Assembly: GCA_902729315.2 (NCBI GenBank) | Contig: LR746272.1 | Location: forward strand, 12,345,327-12,409,326 | Length of the DNA: 64,000 nucleotides | Origin: Spirodela intermedia | Lineage: Eukaryota; Streptophyta; Magnoliopsida; Alismatales; Araceae | Reading direction: 5' to 3' | Part shown: piece by piece, positions 39,270 through 51,525 of the stretch | Numbering within the stretch: position 1 is the stretch's first letter | Layout of the letters: the number at the start of each line of letters is the position of its first letter | Translations under genes and position numbers: made by a program | The notes under the pieces: model-generated | What the model was told of the DNA's origin: nothing | Seen by the model: the letters and a program-made list of their open reading frames with translations, nothing else | The model's database searches: none

Positions 39270-40190
39270 GAATTATTTCATTTGGGAGTTGATTACATTT
39301 ACAAGAGATGTGTGCTTGAAGAGGAACAAAGAAGCATTTTTAATTTTTTTCAACCTTCATTCTGTGGTGGTCATTATTCTCCTAAGATTATGTCAATAAA
39401 GGTACTTTAAGCTGGATTTTATTGGCTATCTTTGTTTAAAAATTCATATGAATATGTTTAGCAATGTTTGAAGTGTCAAGCTGCAAAGAATATAGACAAA
39501 AGAGATTCAATACTTTTGCAACCTGTCATTGAGGTAGAAATCTTTGATTTATGGGGAATAAATTTATGGAATTGTTTTCTTCATCGATGGGAAATGAATA
39601 TCTATTGATGGTAGTCGACTATGTATCTAGATAGGTAAAGGCTATCCCTACTAAGACTAATGATCATAAGATTGTCATTAAATTTCTTGAGCATACTATT
39701 TTCTCATGATTTGAATGTCTCATGATAATTTTGATTGGAGGGTCACACTTCAACAACTCATACTTCAAGAGTTTGTTAAAAAGATATGGAGTCCAACACA
39801 AGATGACTAGTCTATACCTTCCCCAAGCCAATGATCAAGTTGAGGTATGAAACAAGGAGATCAACAAAATTCTTAGGAAGATCATTCAGCCAAATGGAAA
39901 TGACTAGGAAAATAAGCTTTCTGATGCCCTATAGGCTTACATAACTATTTCTAAGACTAAAACTCTTTCTGGGAAAGCTAAGGTATAGATGGGATGTCCT
40001 TTCTATAGTTCTTGAAGCTTATGAAAATGGGGTAGTTAGGGTTACAAACCCTAATGGTCGCAAAGAAATCATGGTGAATGGTCAATGGTTAAAACTAGAC
40101 ATAGAGATTGAAACTCAACCATGTCCTATTTTATCAAACCTTCATGATCCTCCTTCTGACCACCTTTAGATCATATTTTGAGCACTAGGA
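39270..40190 (+). pseudogene. Gypsy integrase remnant
   Basis: An H-H-C-C zinc-binding region (CGGHYSPK...CLKCQAAKN) precedes a decayed catalytic core with VDYVSR, a degenerate GGSHFNNSYFKSLLKRYGVQ and LYLPQANDQVE. Several stops and frameshifts are present. The frame ends near 40170 without a chromodomain. Confidence 0.8.
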
Positions 40191-40578
40191 CCATTTAGTT
40201 ACTTAATAACTTCTTGTTTGCTTCATTTACTTTGTTGTGCTTTGTTACTTTTGTTATCTTTATTTTCCTAAAAGGCTACTTAATAGCCTTAGGATCTAAT
40301 AGTTATTTTGAGGTTGTAAAACTCAGGTTAGCAAGTGAAAGACTTCAAGATAGGACTTCTTAATCAAGACATTATCAAAGAGGATCAGATCAACATTTGA
40401 TTTAAAACCTACAACTCTACATTTGACCAAGATGAGAACAAATCGAGAAGGGGTTCACTAAATCCTAATTATTTTTTTATCTTTTCATCTTGTCCAATAC
40501 CAAATCTTATTATAAGTTGAGCAATTTTTTCAAAATATAATTTTGATCAAGTCAATCTCCTTGAGGCATAAAGAGGTC

Positions 40579-42338
40579 TGATAAGTCTTCATTATCATGA
40601 GTTAATAATTAGTAAATAATATAGTTTTAGCCTTAACTCATGATAAATAGACTTATATTTGTGTTAAAGTGTGAAAAGTGGTTTTCAGTTGATTAACGTG
40701 AATTTTTGGGTAATTATGTGATTTTATACGATTTTTACAGTCTTAGTTTTGAGATAAATGAAGAACAAGAAATAAAAATAAAAATATTGCAAAATGGGGG
40801 GATCCGCCGGCCAGCCGGGCCCGCAAGCGGGTCGGAAGCGCAGTCGGGGAGTAGCCGCGAGCAGGGGCTCGAGCGGCTTGCTTAGATCGATAGGGGCACG
40901 TGTGCGCCACTCCCCTTCCACGTCACCGGTGTCAGCCGGCTGTGGGGCAAGGAGTGGTCGTACACGCGAGAGGACTTTGCCTAGAAAGTTAACTTTATTA
41001 TATATTCGCCCGAATAATCCGCGCACAACCAATGTGGGACTAAATCCACCTTGTAAGGCGCGGGCGACCGCCGCGGGTTCGAATCCTCCCAGAGTCAAAA
41101 TTCATATATTTTTAACTGATTATCGCGACTTTCCTGCAGATCGCCGGTGAAGGATTAAGCAACCGAAATCGCTGGATCATCGGCGAAAATCTCGTCAACG
41201 CGATTCGCGGAGCATTGCTACTAAAATTTCTGAACGATTCGCGATAAAAGGATCGCAATCCATCGAGTAAATCATCTCCGATTGATCGACGAACAAGCCG
41301 TCGTCGGGAAGAGGACGATCCGCCGGGAGACCAGTCGCCACCTCCTGAGAGCGTACCAGATGCGATGAAGAGCCTCCTCTTGCTGTGCGGACCTGAGGAT
41401 GAAGCTCCCTAACACGCGCCTCACCTCCATCCAGCCCCTCTCCGTCGGGTGACAGCCGCCGGAGAGCCGCAAAGTCGCCGTTTTTCCGCTCCGCCGGGTG
41501 ACAGCCGCCGGAGACGATTCGACGACCCACTTCATTGGTCTCTAGACTTCGCGAGAAGATCTAGAGATTGCCCACGTCGTCTTTGTCCAAGGAGAGCCTT
41601 CGAGGCCGTGGACACTGCACGACGACCCTCCCGAACGCTCAGGATTCCGGTGCATCGCCGACGCGTCGCCGTCGCGACGCCGGAACTCTGTTTTCCTGCT
41701 TTATCTAGAGATTGCCCAAGTCGTCTTTGTCCAAGGAGAGCCTTCGAGGCCGTGGACACTGCACGACGATCCTCCCGAACGCTCAGGATTCCGGTGCATC
41801 GTCGACGCATCGCCGTCGCGACGTCGGAACTCTGTTTTCCTGCTTTCAATTTAATTTACGCTTCATTTAGTGATACTTTGTTGATTTTTATTTACCAAAG
41901 TATACTTCGTTCAATTACGATTCTTCCGGATTTTACAGATCTTAATTTGATTAATTGAGTCGTCTGTAATCACCTACGTAAGAATCACCGGGCGGAACTC
42001 TGTTTCCGCCTGATTCGCGTTCGCCGGGCGCTGACGTCATCCTGACGTCCGCACCCTTATTTCCTTTTTTTGTGAATTTTAAATATATTTCCTTTTTATT
42101 TCATAGTATAAAATTCGTAAGAAAATCGTACTCATTGAGAAAAATTCTGAATAATTACCAGATATTATATTACATCCCTGTGATCGACCTGGAAAATTAC
42201 CGCTATTTTTGGAATTTTTATTGAATTATAATTGATATATTTATTTAGAAATACTTCTAAATATCCGAAAATTCGTATTTTCTAGTTTTATAAATTTTAT
42301 ATTTGCGTGATTTAATATACAATGACTGAGTCACGTCA
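40579..42338 (+). repeat. Nested solo LTR with perfect target-site duplication (youngest copy)
   Basis: It starts TGATAAGTCTTCATTATCAT and ends ACTGAGTCACGTCA. Both flanks carry AGGTC (40574-40578 and 42339-42343), so this is a complete solo LTR of 1760 bp inserted into the gypsy internal region. It keeps many CpG sites that are TG or CA in the copy at 11814-13548. A 144-bp segment (41560-41703) is tandemly duplicated (41704-41847) only in this copy. Confidence 0.92.
41560..41847 (+). repeat. 144-bp tandem duplication inside the nested LTR
   Basis: Both units start TCTAGAGATTGCCCA and contain GTCTTTGTCCAAGGAGAGCC and CCGAACGCTCAGGATTCCGG. The other LTR copy has a single unit near 12917-13050, so the duplication arose in this lineage. 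Confidence 0.9.
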
Positions 42339-43977
42339 AGGTCAAAGTTAACAAAAAATGAGATTAATTATCTACTATTTTCCCTCTAAATCTTTTTATT
42401 TTTTTATTGTATGAGGGACCATACATGCTTAAGTAGGGGGGAGGATTAGGTTAAATAGTATTTGTGTGATTTTATTGAAAAAATTTCAAAACTTTTATTG
42501 TCATTTTGTTAATGATGATGTCTTGTTTTCTCACCTTAGATCATTCATTCACATAAGGTCAAGGAAGTTGGATTTAGGAGTTAGACTCTTTGAATGGATT
42601 ATGCTCACACTTGAATGGGATGTATATCTAACCATGGTCTAGACAAACTAATAGAAAACTTGAATGGTTGGTTACATAGGTGATAGGAAAACTAGTGAGG
42701 GGAGAAAGGATTGAAAAATCAAAAGGTAAGTACTATCATCTTGTGTGGAGACTTAGCCCCTTTGAAGACATTATTCTCCTTCATTTAGCCAAGATCCTAC
42801 CTAGATGTCCTAGAGTTCATAAGTTGCTAAGTTTCATCTCATTGAGGTACTAAGGAGTTCACCAAGTCTTAGGCATAAAACTATTTGTTCTTCTTTTCCT
42901 TATTTTGTTTCACCTATTCATCCATCCACACTATGAGCCTTAAACTCCTTCAGTCAACTATTATCCTCACATCCATCTCGGCAATTTATGCAATTCATCA
43001 TCTTTTATTCTTTTCTTCATATCCTTCCATAACATGTATTTGTTTACACCATCTCCATAATTAGGGTTTCTCACGTTCTTCTCATCTATTTCATCCAAAT
43101 GTATTGTATGTCCCATGCATTTTTTTGAAGTCTTTTGAAAAAAAATAGAAGAAGAAGAAGAAGAAAAAGAGTCAAAATAATAATATATATATATATAAAT
43201 AGAGAAAAAATAAATCAAGAAGGCAATGTTATTTGAGACCTTTTTGTTCTTTAGAAAAAAATCCTCTTCTCTACTTAGTAGATATGGAGATGCATGCACT
43301 CTTCATTTCATATCTAGTACTCAATACCTATATTAGGTATCTAGTACTTAGTATGTTAATTCCATTCCATCTCATTGTCATTACTTACTTGCTAAGATGA
43401 GTTCATCCATCATGACCATTATTTTCACTTCTATCTTTATTCATCTCTACTAGACTATTTCAACCCACCATTATCTAATTCATCACCACATAGCTCTAAA
43501 TCTAATTCACTACCCATATCTCTCATCCATGACCATCAACCACCATCAATACTTTGTCTTTCACTTTCTCTTCATTGTCACACATCTTTTCACATTCTTC
43601 TGAATTCTATGCTCATGAGTTGGAGGAGGTGCTTTTCTTGTAATAGGCCAAGAGGTGAGCGAGAGCTTAATGTGAATTGTTAGGTATCTAGGTAGCCATA
43701 GAAAAGAAAGAGAGTGCATGCTTCCCTCATTGAGAGCCTATATTACAGCATGTATTTGAAGACTCAAGGTGATAGTATGATATTTAGAGAAAAGTAAGTC
43801 CACACTAACCTTGATTAACCACTCTTTTATCCTCAATATAATCAATCAAATAGATGGTGTCTAGATTAAAGGGTGTGCATGATGTTTTGCACACTTCACT
43901 TTTATACTATATTGACTTAGGTGAGTGAATGATCTAAATATGGACATGATGAATTGCTAAGAAACTATCAATAATCT

Positions 43978-43990
43978 AAGTATGGGGGTG
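43978..43990 (+). promoter_or_regulatory. Polypurine tract of the gypsy element
   Basis: AAGTATGGGGGTG sits directly before the TGATAATATG start of the 3' LTR, the expected place for the plus-strand primer. Confidence 0.75.
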
Positions 43991-45130
43991 TGATAATATG
44001 CTAAAACTACTTATTAATTACCTTAAAGTGAAATATATTTTAAGATCAAATATCTTATTTTAGTATGTTATCATATATAAAATAGCCAAATAATAACTTC
44101 ATAATGATTCTAAGAATTTTCTTATTTTACAAATATTCTCAGATTTTTTATGATTTCTGTTGAATTTATTTGGATATATTTAAGTCATGAGGATATTTAA
44201 GTAATTGAGGAAAATACATATATTTATTTCACATATTGTAAGGGTTTTTCTGAAATTTTCTCTTGTTAACGACACGTGTCAACTGCTGGATTTTTATAAA
44301 TATTTGATGCGCCGTCATATGTGATGTGCGGCACATGATTATTTAAATTCATTAATATTTTATTCAAGCCGCAATTATGAGGAAAGCGACAAGATGTTGA
44401 CTGATTGGAGTTCTTATTATGGATGTCTCGTTACCGAATGCGTTAAGAACGTCTTGTCACCGACAGTCGCAGTTTTCCACCAAAAGTCACGATTAGACAC
44501 GTCTCGTCACCAAATGCAGCGGTCAAGCACGTCTCCCACCAGAAGCTGTCGCTAAGCACCTCCTCCACGAAAAGCGGCGGTTAAGCATGTTCTCCCACCA
44601 AAAGCAGTGATTAAGCATGTCTCGTCACCGAATGCGGCCATTAAGCACGTCTTTGCACCAAAAGCGGCGGTTAAGCATATCTTGTCCGTAAGCGGTAGTT
44701 GATCTCTTCTCAACCATCACCTTTTGGTAGTCCTTTTGCGACGGGGACACCTAATCAATGGTCCGGATTGTTTCGCTTTCTAGGATCGATATCTGACGAT
44801 CTAGAAGGGATTTCAAGCCCAAATTTTTTGGGCACGATCTTCAAGATGTCCCCTTCACATCCCTAATTCCGATCGACAATTAAGGTTGTGAAAGTGAAGA
44901 AGGGGTGTTAAAGATATTTTAAGGGCCAAGGGTATTTTAGGAAATTTTACTTCTTATATATATTCCCTTCACTCTTTTTCCTTCTTATTTTTTTGGAAGG
45001 AGCTCCAACAGTTGTTGGGTTAGAGTGAAACAACTTTTATTCTAAAGGTTCATTCTTCTTCGCCTTTTGTGTAATCTTAAGTGATAAGGAGAGGTCTTAA
45101 GAGCAAAGTTGAGTGTTGGGGATTGAGTTG
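43991..45130 (+). repeat. 3' LTR of the gypsy element (truncated)
   Basis: It begins TGATAATATGCTAAAACTAC after the polypurine tract and parallels 33099-34340, including the CCACCAAAAG tandem array (about 44410-44700). Similarity stops near GATTGAGTTGCAAAGAG at about 45120-45135. The last 350 bases of the 5' LTR have no counterpart, so this LTR appears truncated or recombined with the following sequence. Confidence 0.75.
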
Positions 45131-45245
45131 CAAAGAGTTTCCACCGGGCACTACTACGACATCACATGCTCGTATTGTAGAACCTTTCAAGAATAGTTAT
45201 CTGTTTTACTCCGTGAAGGAGAGGCTGTGAAGGCCGTGCATCACC

Positions 45246-46050
45246 GATTCATGAAGGGGCGACCGTGAAGGTCGTGCATACTCGTTCCGTGAAGGAGAGG
45301 CCGTGAGGATCCCATCCAGCCCCACCACATCTCTCCTTAGCCGCCCACATCCTCTATCATCATCGCCACCGCCATACCTTCTATTTTCTCCATGCACCAA
45401 CACCATACGCTGCCACCATTTCTACCTTCCGCCAATACTATACGACGTCATCATCATCATCATCTCTGCATTGTAATCCCTACACCTTTATCACCACCGA
45501 CCGCTGTCAACCTCTTGCCATCGTCACCATCAACCCAGCCTCCACCTCCATTCGTTCCAATCTTCCCTCCGTCCCTTCGCTTCCTCCACCCTTCACCACT
45601 CAGTCACGTTTTCCTTTCGCAGGACTGAACCGCAATTATTGATCAACGATGAAGATAGTTAACTATCCACTCTGCAACGTCCAACTTCAACCAACAATCC
45701 ATCATCAAACCGACGTCTGCTTGAGCACCAACGTTATTTCTGAACTCTCTATCTTTTCATTTGTGAGTTATTTGTTCTTTTAGTATATTGTCTTGCAATA
45801 TTGTTGTGGTGTGATCCTAGATAGGTCCCTAAATACGTAGTTGGAGGACAAAGTAAGAGAGAGGACCCACTTGATTCGCACTATTCAATCTATTAATTGT
45901 TGGAGCACCCTAATCTCTAGCAATTCTTTAAGTGCGCCGATCCAATCCTTTTCAATTCTTTCGGGATTACTTGGATCTGGCTTATTGAATCCCTCTGGAT
46001 CTCTTAAGTCTGTTGTGAGAGTCATGCATAATTTGTTGATTTTAAGTTAA
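45246..46050 (+). repeat. Repeat module A, copy 2
   Basis: Same-orientation copy of 32080-32960. It retains more CpG than copy 1 and is preceded by a short local repeat of GTGAAGGAGAGGC(C/T)GTGA near 45213-45310. It marks the end of the transposon block. Sequence from about 46080 belongs to the VDR array. Confidence 0.8.
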
Positions 46051-46079
46051 AATAGTCCATCATCATCTTGTCCCGCATC

Positions 46080-47395
46080 AAGGATGTAGCTTCCTCACAC
46101 ACTCGGAGATCAATAGCTCTCTTCCCGATAGGAAGACAGAGGAAGTTCGTGCTGCGCATACTCGGTGCCAGAGTTCGTGTTATACCTCCGTGATACCATT
46201 CTGTATTCGATTCTTGCGTAGGAGTCTACTGCGTCTCTGCCAGATGCGAACTGAACATTGGACCTCCTGGCACGAACTGAACATTCTATCCTGGCCAGAC
46301 GTGTGATAGAATTTTGCCCTGAGTTAAGATGTGCACCAGTCAAAGTCGTCGATATATAATGAACTTCATGATCGTACATCGCCCATTTGAAACTCGATGT
46401 AACACCTGCTACCGTCGCTTTCCCCAGTTTGTTTTTCCTTTGTCAATCGTGAAGGCGATGAAAAGGTGGTCATTCTGATAGGTTTGACGTGGTCGTGTCT
46501 TTATGATTGGTTTGATGGCCATTCTTAAGTGGTGTCTCCCACCGCAATGTCCGCCCATGACATCGAGAGGTCACTAAAACCTAAAAACATGTTAGACCCA
46601 CGGACGCGTCCACTCACCCCGGAAGAAGAGGACAAAGCCACAAAGGGCACGGCTCAGCCCACCTCCGAGTTCACAGCCTTTTTGGCGGAATACGAGGGAC
46701 ACGTCGCACGACGGAGAAGTGGAACGGAGATTGGGTGAAAGACAAAGTGTCGTGGGAAAGGCTTCCACTGTCGGGTCCTCTCTTCTTGCCTTCGTATTAT
46801 CTTTCTCTCCTTCTCTCTCTCTTTCTTCATCATTACTCTCTCTTCTCATTCCTCTCTTGTCTTCTCTCTCCTTTTAGCTTCTGTTCATTAGCCACGGGAG
46901 AGGAACATCATTGGTCGTCATCATCATACTCTAGCAGGAACTGTTCATTTATTATTTAATTCCACCGCATCCTCTCTCTACTTTCGGTTATCTCGAATAC
47001 ATTCGGAAATTATCGGCTTCGACTATCCGGAAACTTCATTTTGGTCAACGAGGGAGTAACACCCCACCAAACCCCTTCCAAGTGACCTAGATCTACATCT
47101 ACATCTACATCTACATCTTTCTTTCGGTAGTCTTCGGTACTTTCGAAACTTATATCGGTGGATGACTTCCTTAGGATTTGGGTATGGCGGTGCAGCGAGG
47201 AAGATTCCCACAAAATATCCAGTCATCTTCCTCCCCGGTGGGGGTACACGACCGCAGGGACTCAAACGCCTCATCCTCCTCTCCTCTCGGCGTCCGTCCA
47301 GACTGCCGAATCAATAGAACCTTAGCCCGGCGGAAGAGAAAAGTCTTAGATATCATCACAGCACATTCCATAATCAAGAGTATTGCAATCTTTCG
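46080..47395 (+). repeat. Upstream block of VDR copy 1 (duplicated 5' flank)
   Basis: Three sub-blocks recur elsewhere in the same order. 46090-46240 matches 59970-60125 (CTTCCCG(A/G)TAGGAAGAC). 46300-46470 matches about 60590-60735 (GTCGATATATAATGAAC versus AGTCGATATATAATAAAC). 46490-46590 and 47155-47320 match 54470-54560 with 54655-54905, and also 60750-60850 with 60955-61130. It also contains an ATCTAC hexanucleotide tract at 47093-47118. This is the probable promoter and 5' leader region of the VDR genes. Confidence 0.75.
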
Positions 47396-47464
47396 CCCCC
47401 TCGTTCTCTCTCGTCCAAGTGAAGCACCGCGCTATTGCGGCCGGCGAGCCTCCCGCTCACCACC

Positions 47465-49496
47465 ATGTTCTTCATTGAAACCGCCTGTCTACGGCTGCCG
47501 GCTATTCTCCCAAGGCCCTTGTTGGTCGCGTCGTGCTCTTCTCTTGGTGGCACCGCCGTGGGCACCGTAGCTGTTGCCTCCTGTCCGCAACCCTCCTGGA
47601 GGAAGCCGCGGTCTATCGCCATCCGTGGACCGACCTCAGTGCGTAATGGGGTCGCCGAAGCGGCCTCTTGTGAACCAGAAGGGGACGCGAGGATTGCGCC
47701 ACGGTCGGTGAGGATAGTAGCGGTCGTCCGAGAGGGAACCGTCAGCCCGCTGAAAGTGCCTCCTGGGAGCAGGTTATGCTTCACACGGTAAGTCGACCGA
47801 TTCCGGCTGAAACTTCCGACTCTTCTGTTCGGTTCTATGATTCTATCTTTTAGTTTTTGCTCAACTTCTTCATTAAACGAGCACCGGAGTCGACATCGCG
47901 ACGTATCATCCATAAATTTTCCTCTATAGACAACATCCAGAAAGCTACATATTGATTGAGAAAGCGATAAATGGTGAACAAGAAGATCATTTAAATGTCC
48001 AACTTAAAGTCTCCCGGAAGATTCAGTATGTTCATCTCATCGTGCCGGATCCCTCTTATCTAGGCCACATACAAAATTATAGGTTCAGGTGATTTTTTAA
48101 CCCCTCTGCTGGCTGTCAATCCATTGCCAAGCTTCTCAGGCGATGTCGAACTCCAACCAAGAAAACCCTTCCGTCAGTTTCACTCCAAGTGCTTATGAAG
48201 GCGACAGAACGTGGATCGAGTCATCGAGTCACTGTTTCTAAGCACAATATAATCACCCCAATGTTGAACAATTCCAGCTTCCCCAGAACGTCTGGCCAAA
48301 GGCCGACTGGTGCAATCAAAGCTTTATTTTTGCTAGTGCAATCAAAGCTGTATACCCCATCTTCTTTTTATTATTATAATCTTGGCGCAGAAAACCAGCA
48401 GCATGTATGGATGGCTACATGCTTTCTTTCCTTTTCGAAACTGTTTTGTCCCTCAGGTAGAGTTCTTAACCCCCATTCCCTCTCCTCCCATTCGTGTTAC
48501 AGGCTGAAAGGTTGAGGTGGGCTGACGAAAGCTGTGAAATGCATGTGTATACCGATGCGGATCGGGATGACCTGAGAGGGGAACTAGCCCGCGCAGACAT
48601 ACTGTTGATGATCTCTGTTTCTAACCAGGAAGCCATTGACTGGGTTCGAGAGAACAGCGCGCACATACCCAACGTCATCTCCTTCGAATCAGCATCTTCA
48701 TCTCTAAAAAACAAGCTCGGTGGTTCATTCGTCTCCACTGATCAGAAGAGGAGTCTGGCGCAGGCATTGTTCGGTACTCTGAAAGGGGAGGGCAGAGACG
48801 AATCGCCGGAACTTGTTAAAACCTTGTCCGATGCGTGGGGGCGCCATAATTCGGATGATATCAGATTCTGCATCCTGGTGATAATCAACGCCTACATAAG
48901 ACCGGTGTCCTCACTAAAGAATCTGAGAGCCAAGGGATTCTCCACGCTCAACTGCATGATCAGGAACTGCGGATCGGAGGTGCTCAACTGCTTGCTGGAC
49001 CCCAAGTGCAGGAAGACCCTTCAGTGCATCAATGGTTGCTCTCCCACGGACCAGGTATGTAGTTACCGTTGCATTGCCTCTTACGAGAGTCCGAACTTGC
49101 AAGCTTTCACTCTGTGCGTGCTTCAGAAGCACAATTGCCTCGGATTAGATAGCGACATCCCGGAGAGGCCTTTTGTGCCTCTGACGGAGAGGTTCAGGGG
49201 GGAAGCCTCTTCTTACCCATGAGACCGCAGACGATCTTCTTGTGGGATGGCTTGGGGAGCTTCAGTGGAGCTGGCGGGTCGTCGTCGGCCAGAACCCCGC
49301 ATACGATCAGTTTCCCTGTCAGTATCAGCTCTTCTACAGGGAGAAAGCAAAGGGGTCTTTCTGGTACGAACCAGTCTTCCGGGTGAAGACCCTGGAAGGG
49401 GAGATGGTGTGGAGGAGGAGGTACAGCGTGCGGAGATCTGAGGATCCAGGTACCTTCCATTTATCCGTCCAGGAGAACGGCGTCATTTTGAAGTAA
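47465..49496 (+). pseudogene. VDR: VDR copy 1: frameshifted and 3'-truncated violaxanthin de-epoxidase-related gene
   Basis: Exon 1 starts at the ATG in CACCACCATG (47465) and ends at the donor after ACACG (47787). Exon 2 begins after TTACAG at 48503. Compared with copy 2, exon 1 lacks one base at about 47755 (CTGAAAGTGCC versus CTCAAAGGTGCC), which throws the frame before the splice site. Exon 2 gains four bases at about 49199-49211, giving a stop at 49220-49222. The sequence then continues in another frame with VGWLGELQWSWRVVVGQNPA up to ENGVILK. Homology stops at 49493, so the last 150 or so residues are missing. The Cys-rich VDE-like part is intact between the two frameshifts. A functional protein is very unlikely. 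Confidence 0.88.
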
Positions 49497-49498
49497 TA

Positions 49499-49517
49499 GG
49501 CCACGTGCATTTAGGAA

Positions 49518-49563
<46 letters not shown>

Positions 49564-49631
49564 ATCTATCTATCTATCTATTGGGTAAACCTTTCTAACA
49601 AAATAAATATTGGCCACGTGCATTTAGGAAA
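49499..49631 (+). repeat. 20-bp direct repeat flanking a (CT)n/(CTAT)n tract at the VDR copy 1 breakpoint
   Basis: GGCCACGTGCATTTAGGAAA occurs at 49499-49518 and again at 49612-49631, with a CT tract (49519-49560) and a CTAT tract between them. The first copy begins a few bases after VDR homology ends. The core CACGTG is also a G-box-like sequence, though nothing suggests it is used. Confidence 0.9.
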
Positions 49632-51060
49632 AATTACAAACATGAACAAACTTTTAATCTGAATTACAATGTCAACCTTGGAAATAAAGATTAGAAACCT
49701 TAGAAACTTTTCAACCTTAGACACCCTTATAGACACTATCATAATTGAATATACTAAAAACTCTTCCAATCTTGGTAGTGTTATTGCTCTTGGGATACAC
49801 GTAATGGGGAAAAGCTCTTGGAATACATGTGCATCCTCTAGCCTTAAAAAAAATTGCTCAGCTTCTTAAGTATAAAGTGTAGTTGCTCCCACCTATGTCT
49901 TCTTTGACAGATTTGTGGTCCCCATTTTGTAAGTTATTTCCAGGTGAAACATGACTTTAAGGAACTTGAGTTGTGTTGCGATCAAAGGAGGGAGACAAGT
50001 GACATAAGGTTCACTTTTGGAAATGACATCCCTCTCCACAATGTGTAGTGTATCCTTAAGACTATGAGATATCTAGTTATAGTGTCATACTGAGCAAAGT
50101 GGGCTATAAGCTTGTCCTTTGAATCCAACAAGGTTCTAATCACCAAATTTGGAAACTTTGTCAAAAAGTATATGTTTTTGGTTTTTTATTTAACTTTAAA
50201 AGTATATGGCTCCTAATGTTCTATCCAAAATGGTCTCATTGATGAAAAACTACAACACCTTGCAATCTCAAATCAAATAGAGTGGTTGAAAGAAAAAACT
50301 AGAATAATTATTTTTTTAATTAAGGCATATTCTGGCTTAAACTTAAAAATTATTAGGATAATCACCTTAAATGCAAATTATATTCTTGACATAATTACAT
50401 TCAGAAAATTATATACAACTCCACATTAGGTCTGACATAAATAAGTCAAAAACCATTTTAAAGTTTGGTACACATTAACATATGTAAAAGCAAAAGACAA
50501 AACATGGACAAGAAATCATGGAAGCTATTTTTATTGTCTAGGCAAAGAATAGTGGTGTCAATTGTTTTCTTGTAATTGCATGTATATTTTCAAAGTAAGA
50601 AAACTCCATAATAGATGCTCATCATTTTGATGCTATTTATTTTGAAGATATATTTCTATTGAAAGTGAAAAAAAACTGCATTTATTAATGAAAGGCCTTC
50701 AAATTTACAACAATTAGTGGATGATCATATTATAAAATAATGATGTGAACGTAGTAACACCCCTTGAACTAGGAATTAAGAGACCTAACATTAAAAATAT
50801 TATGAGGTTGCTTTGTCTACTTTATTGTTAAAGATGGTCTAAAAACTTGCAAGAGATTCTGAGTTCTATCGATCATGATTTTTGGCAGGAAGCTATTAAG
50901 AAAGGACTTGAATCTATAATGAACTGCCATACCTAGGTTCAAACCTTTTTACCACCACTTTGATTTATATTGAGCAAAATCGATCCTTATAGCCGACGGA
51001 AAGATACGTCCAACTCAGATCTCTCTCATGCAGCGCGGGATGATTTATCAATTTGGGATA
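49632..51060. other. AT-rich insertion between VDR copies 1 and 2
   Basis: The composition contrasts with the GC-rich VDR units on each side. No open frame above about 66 codons and no family were recognised. It probably represents inserted transposon debris that replaced the 3' part of VDR copy 1 and most of the upstream block of copy 2. Confidence 0.5.
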
Positions 51061-51525
51061 GCCCTATCGTAGAGATAGAGCACCGAAATATCTGGTGCAG
51101 CTAGAGAGCGCGAAGTATACATTTATGCGGTCAACGCCCATGTCAACGTCTCAAGCTCTGACTCGCCCTCTAATTTCATCTTTATTTTTTTGTCTTGGAT
51201 GGCGAGAAACCCATGACTCCAATATTGCCACGGCCGGACTGCCAGCTCTACGCGTAGAACTCTGTGCCGACTCGTCGGCGCCGGAGAGGGAGGCTTCCCT
51301 CCCTCCCTAGAGTTCTCATCTACCGGCCCAGACCGTGATTGCAGGCCCATTTAGATCCACAGTCAACCGCGGGGACGGTCGGTGGAGGGGATAACAGGGC
51401 TTACAGCAGAGTGCCTTCCCTCCGCCGCCCGCATCAGTCCCTTGGTTTTTTCTCGCCCAAGTGAAGCGCCAGAGCCTTGTCGCCAGCGAGCATTTCGGTC
51501 GCCAGCGAGCATTTCGGTCGCCACC

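Larger units (their letters stand above)
34695..43990 (+). mobile_element. Internal region of a dead Athila-like Ty3/gypsy retrotransposon
   Basis: Gag, protease, RT, RNase H and integrase remnants appear in Ty3/gypsy order on the plus strand, each broken by stops or deletions. The wording of the RT to RNase H segment (HFMVKEGVVLDHMVSSHGLE, RLIRWILLLQEFDIEI) is typical of the Athila lineage. The region ends in a polypurine tract next to the 3' LTR. It is interrupted by an insertion at about 36850-37815 and by a nested solo LTR at 40579-42338. No functional protein can be made from it. The stretches 40200-40573 and 42344-43977 hold no recognisable coding sequence. Confidence 0.85.

Noticed and set aside
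41070-41096. tRNA-like T-arm GGGTTCGAATCCTCCC inside the solo LTR
   Set aside because: No matching acceptor stem, D-arm or anticodon arm. The same position in the older LTR reads GGGTTTGAATCCTC and is simply LTR sequence.
46110-46379. 89-codon minus-strand open frame upstream of VDR copy 1
   Set aside because: It is not conserved in the paralogous block at 59946-60735.
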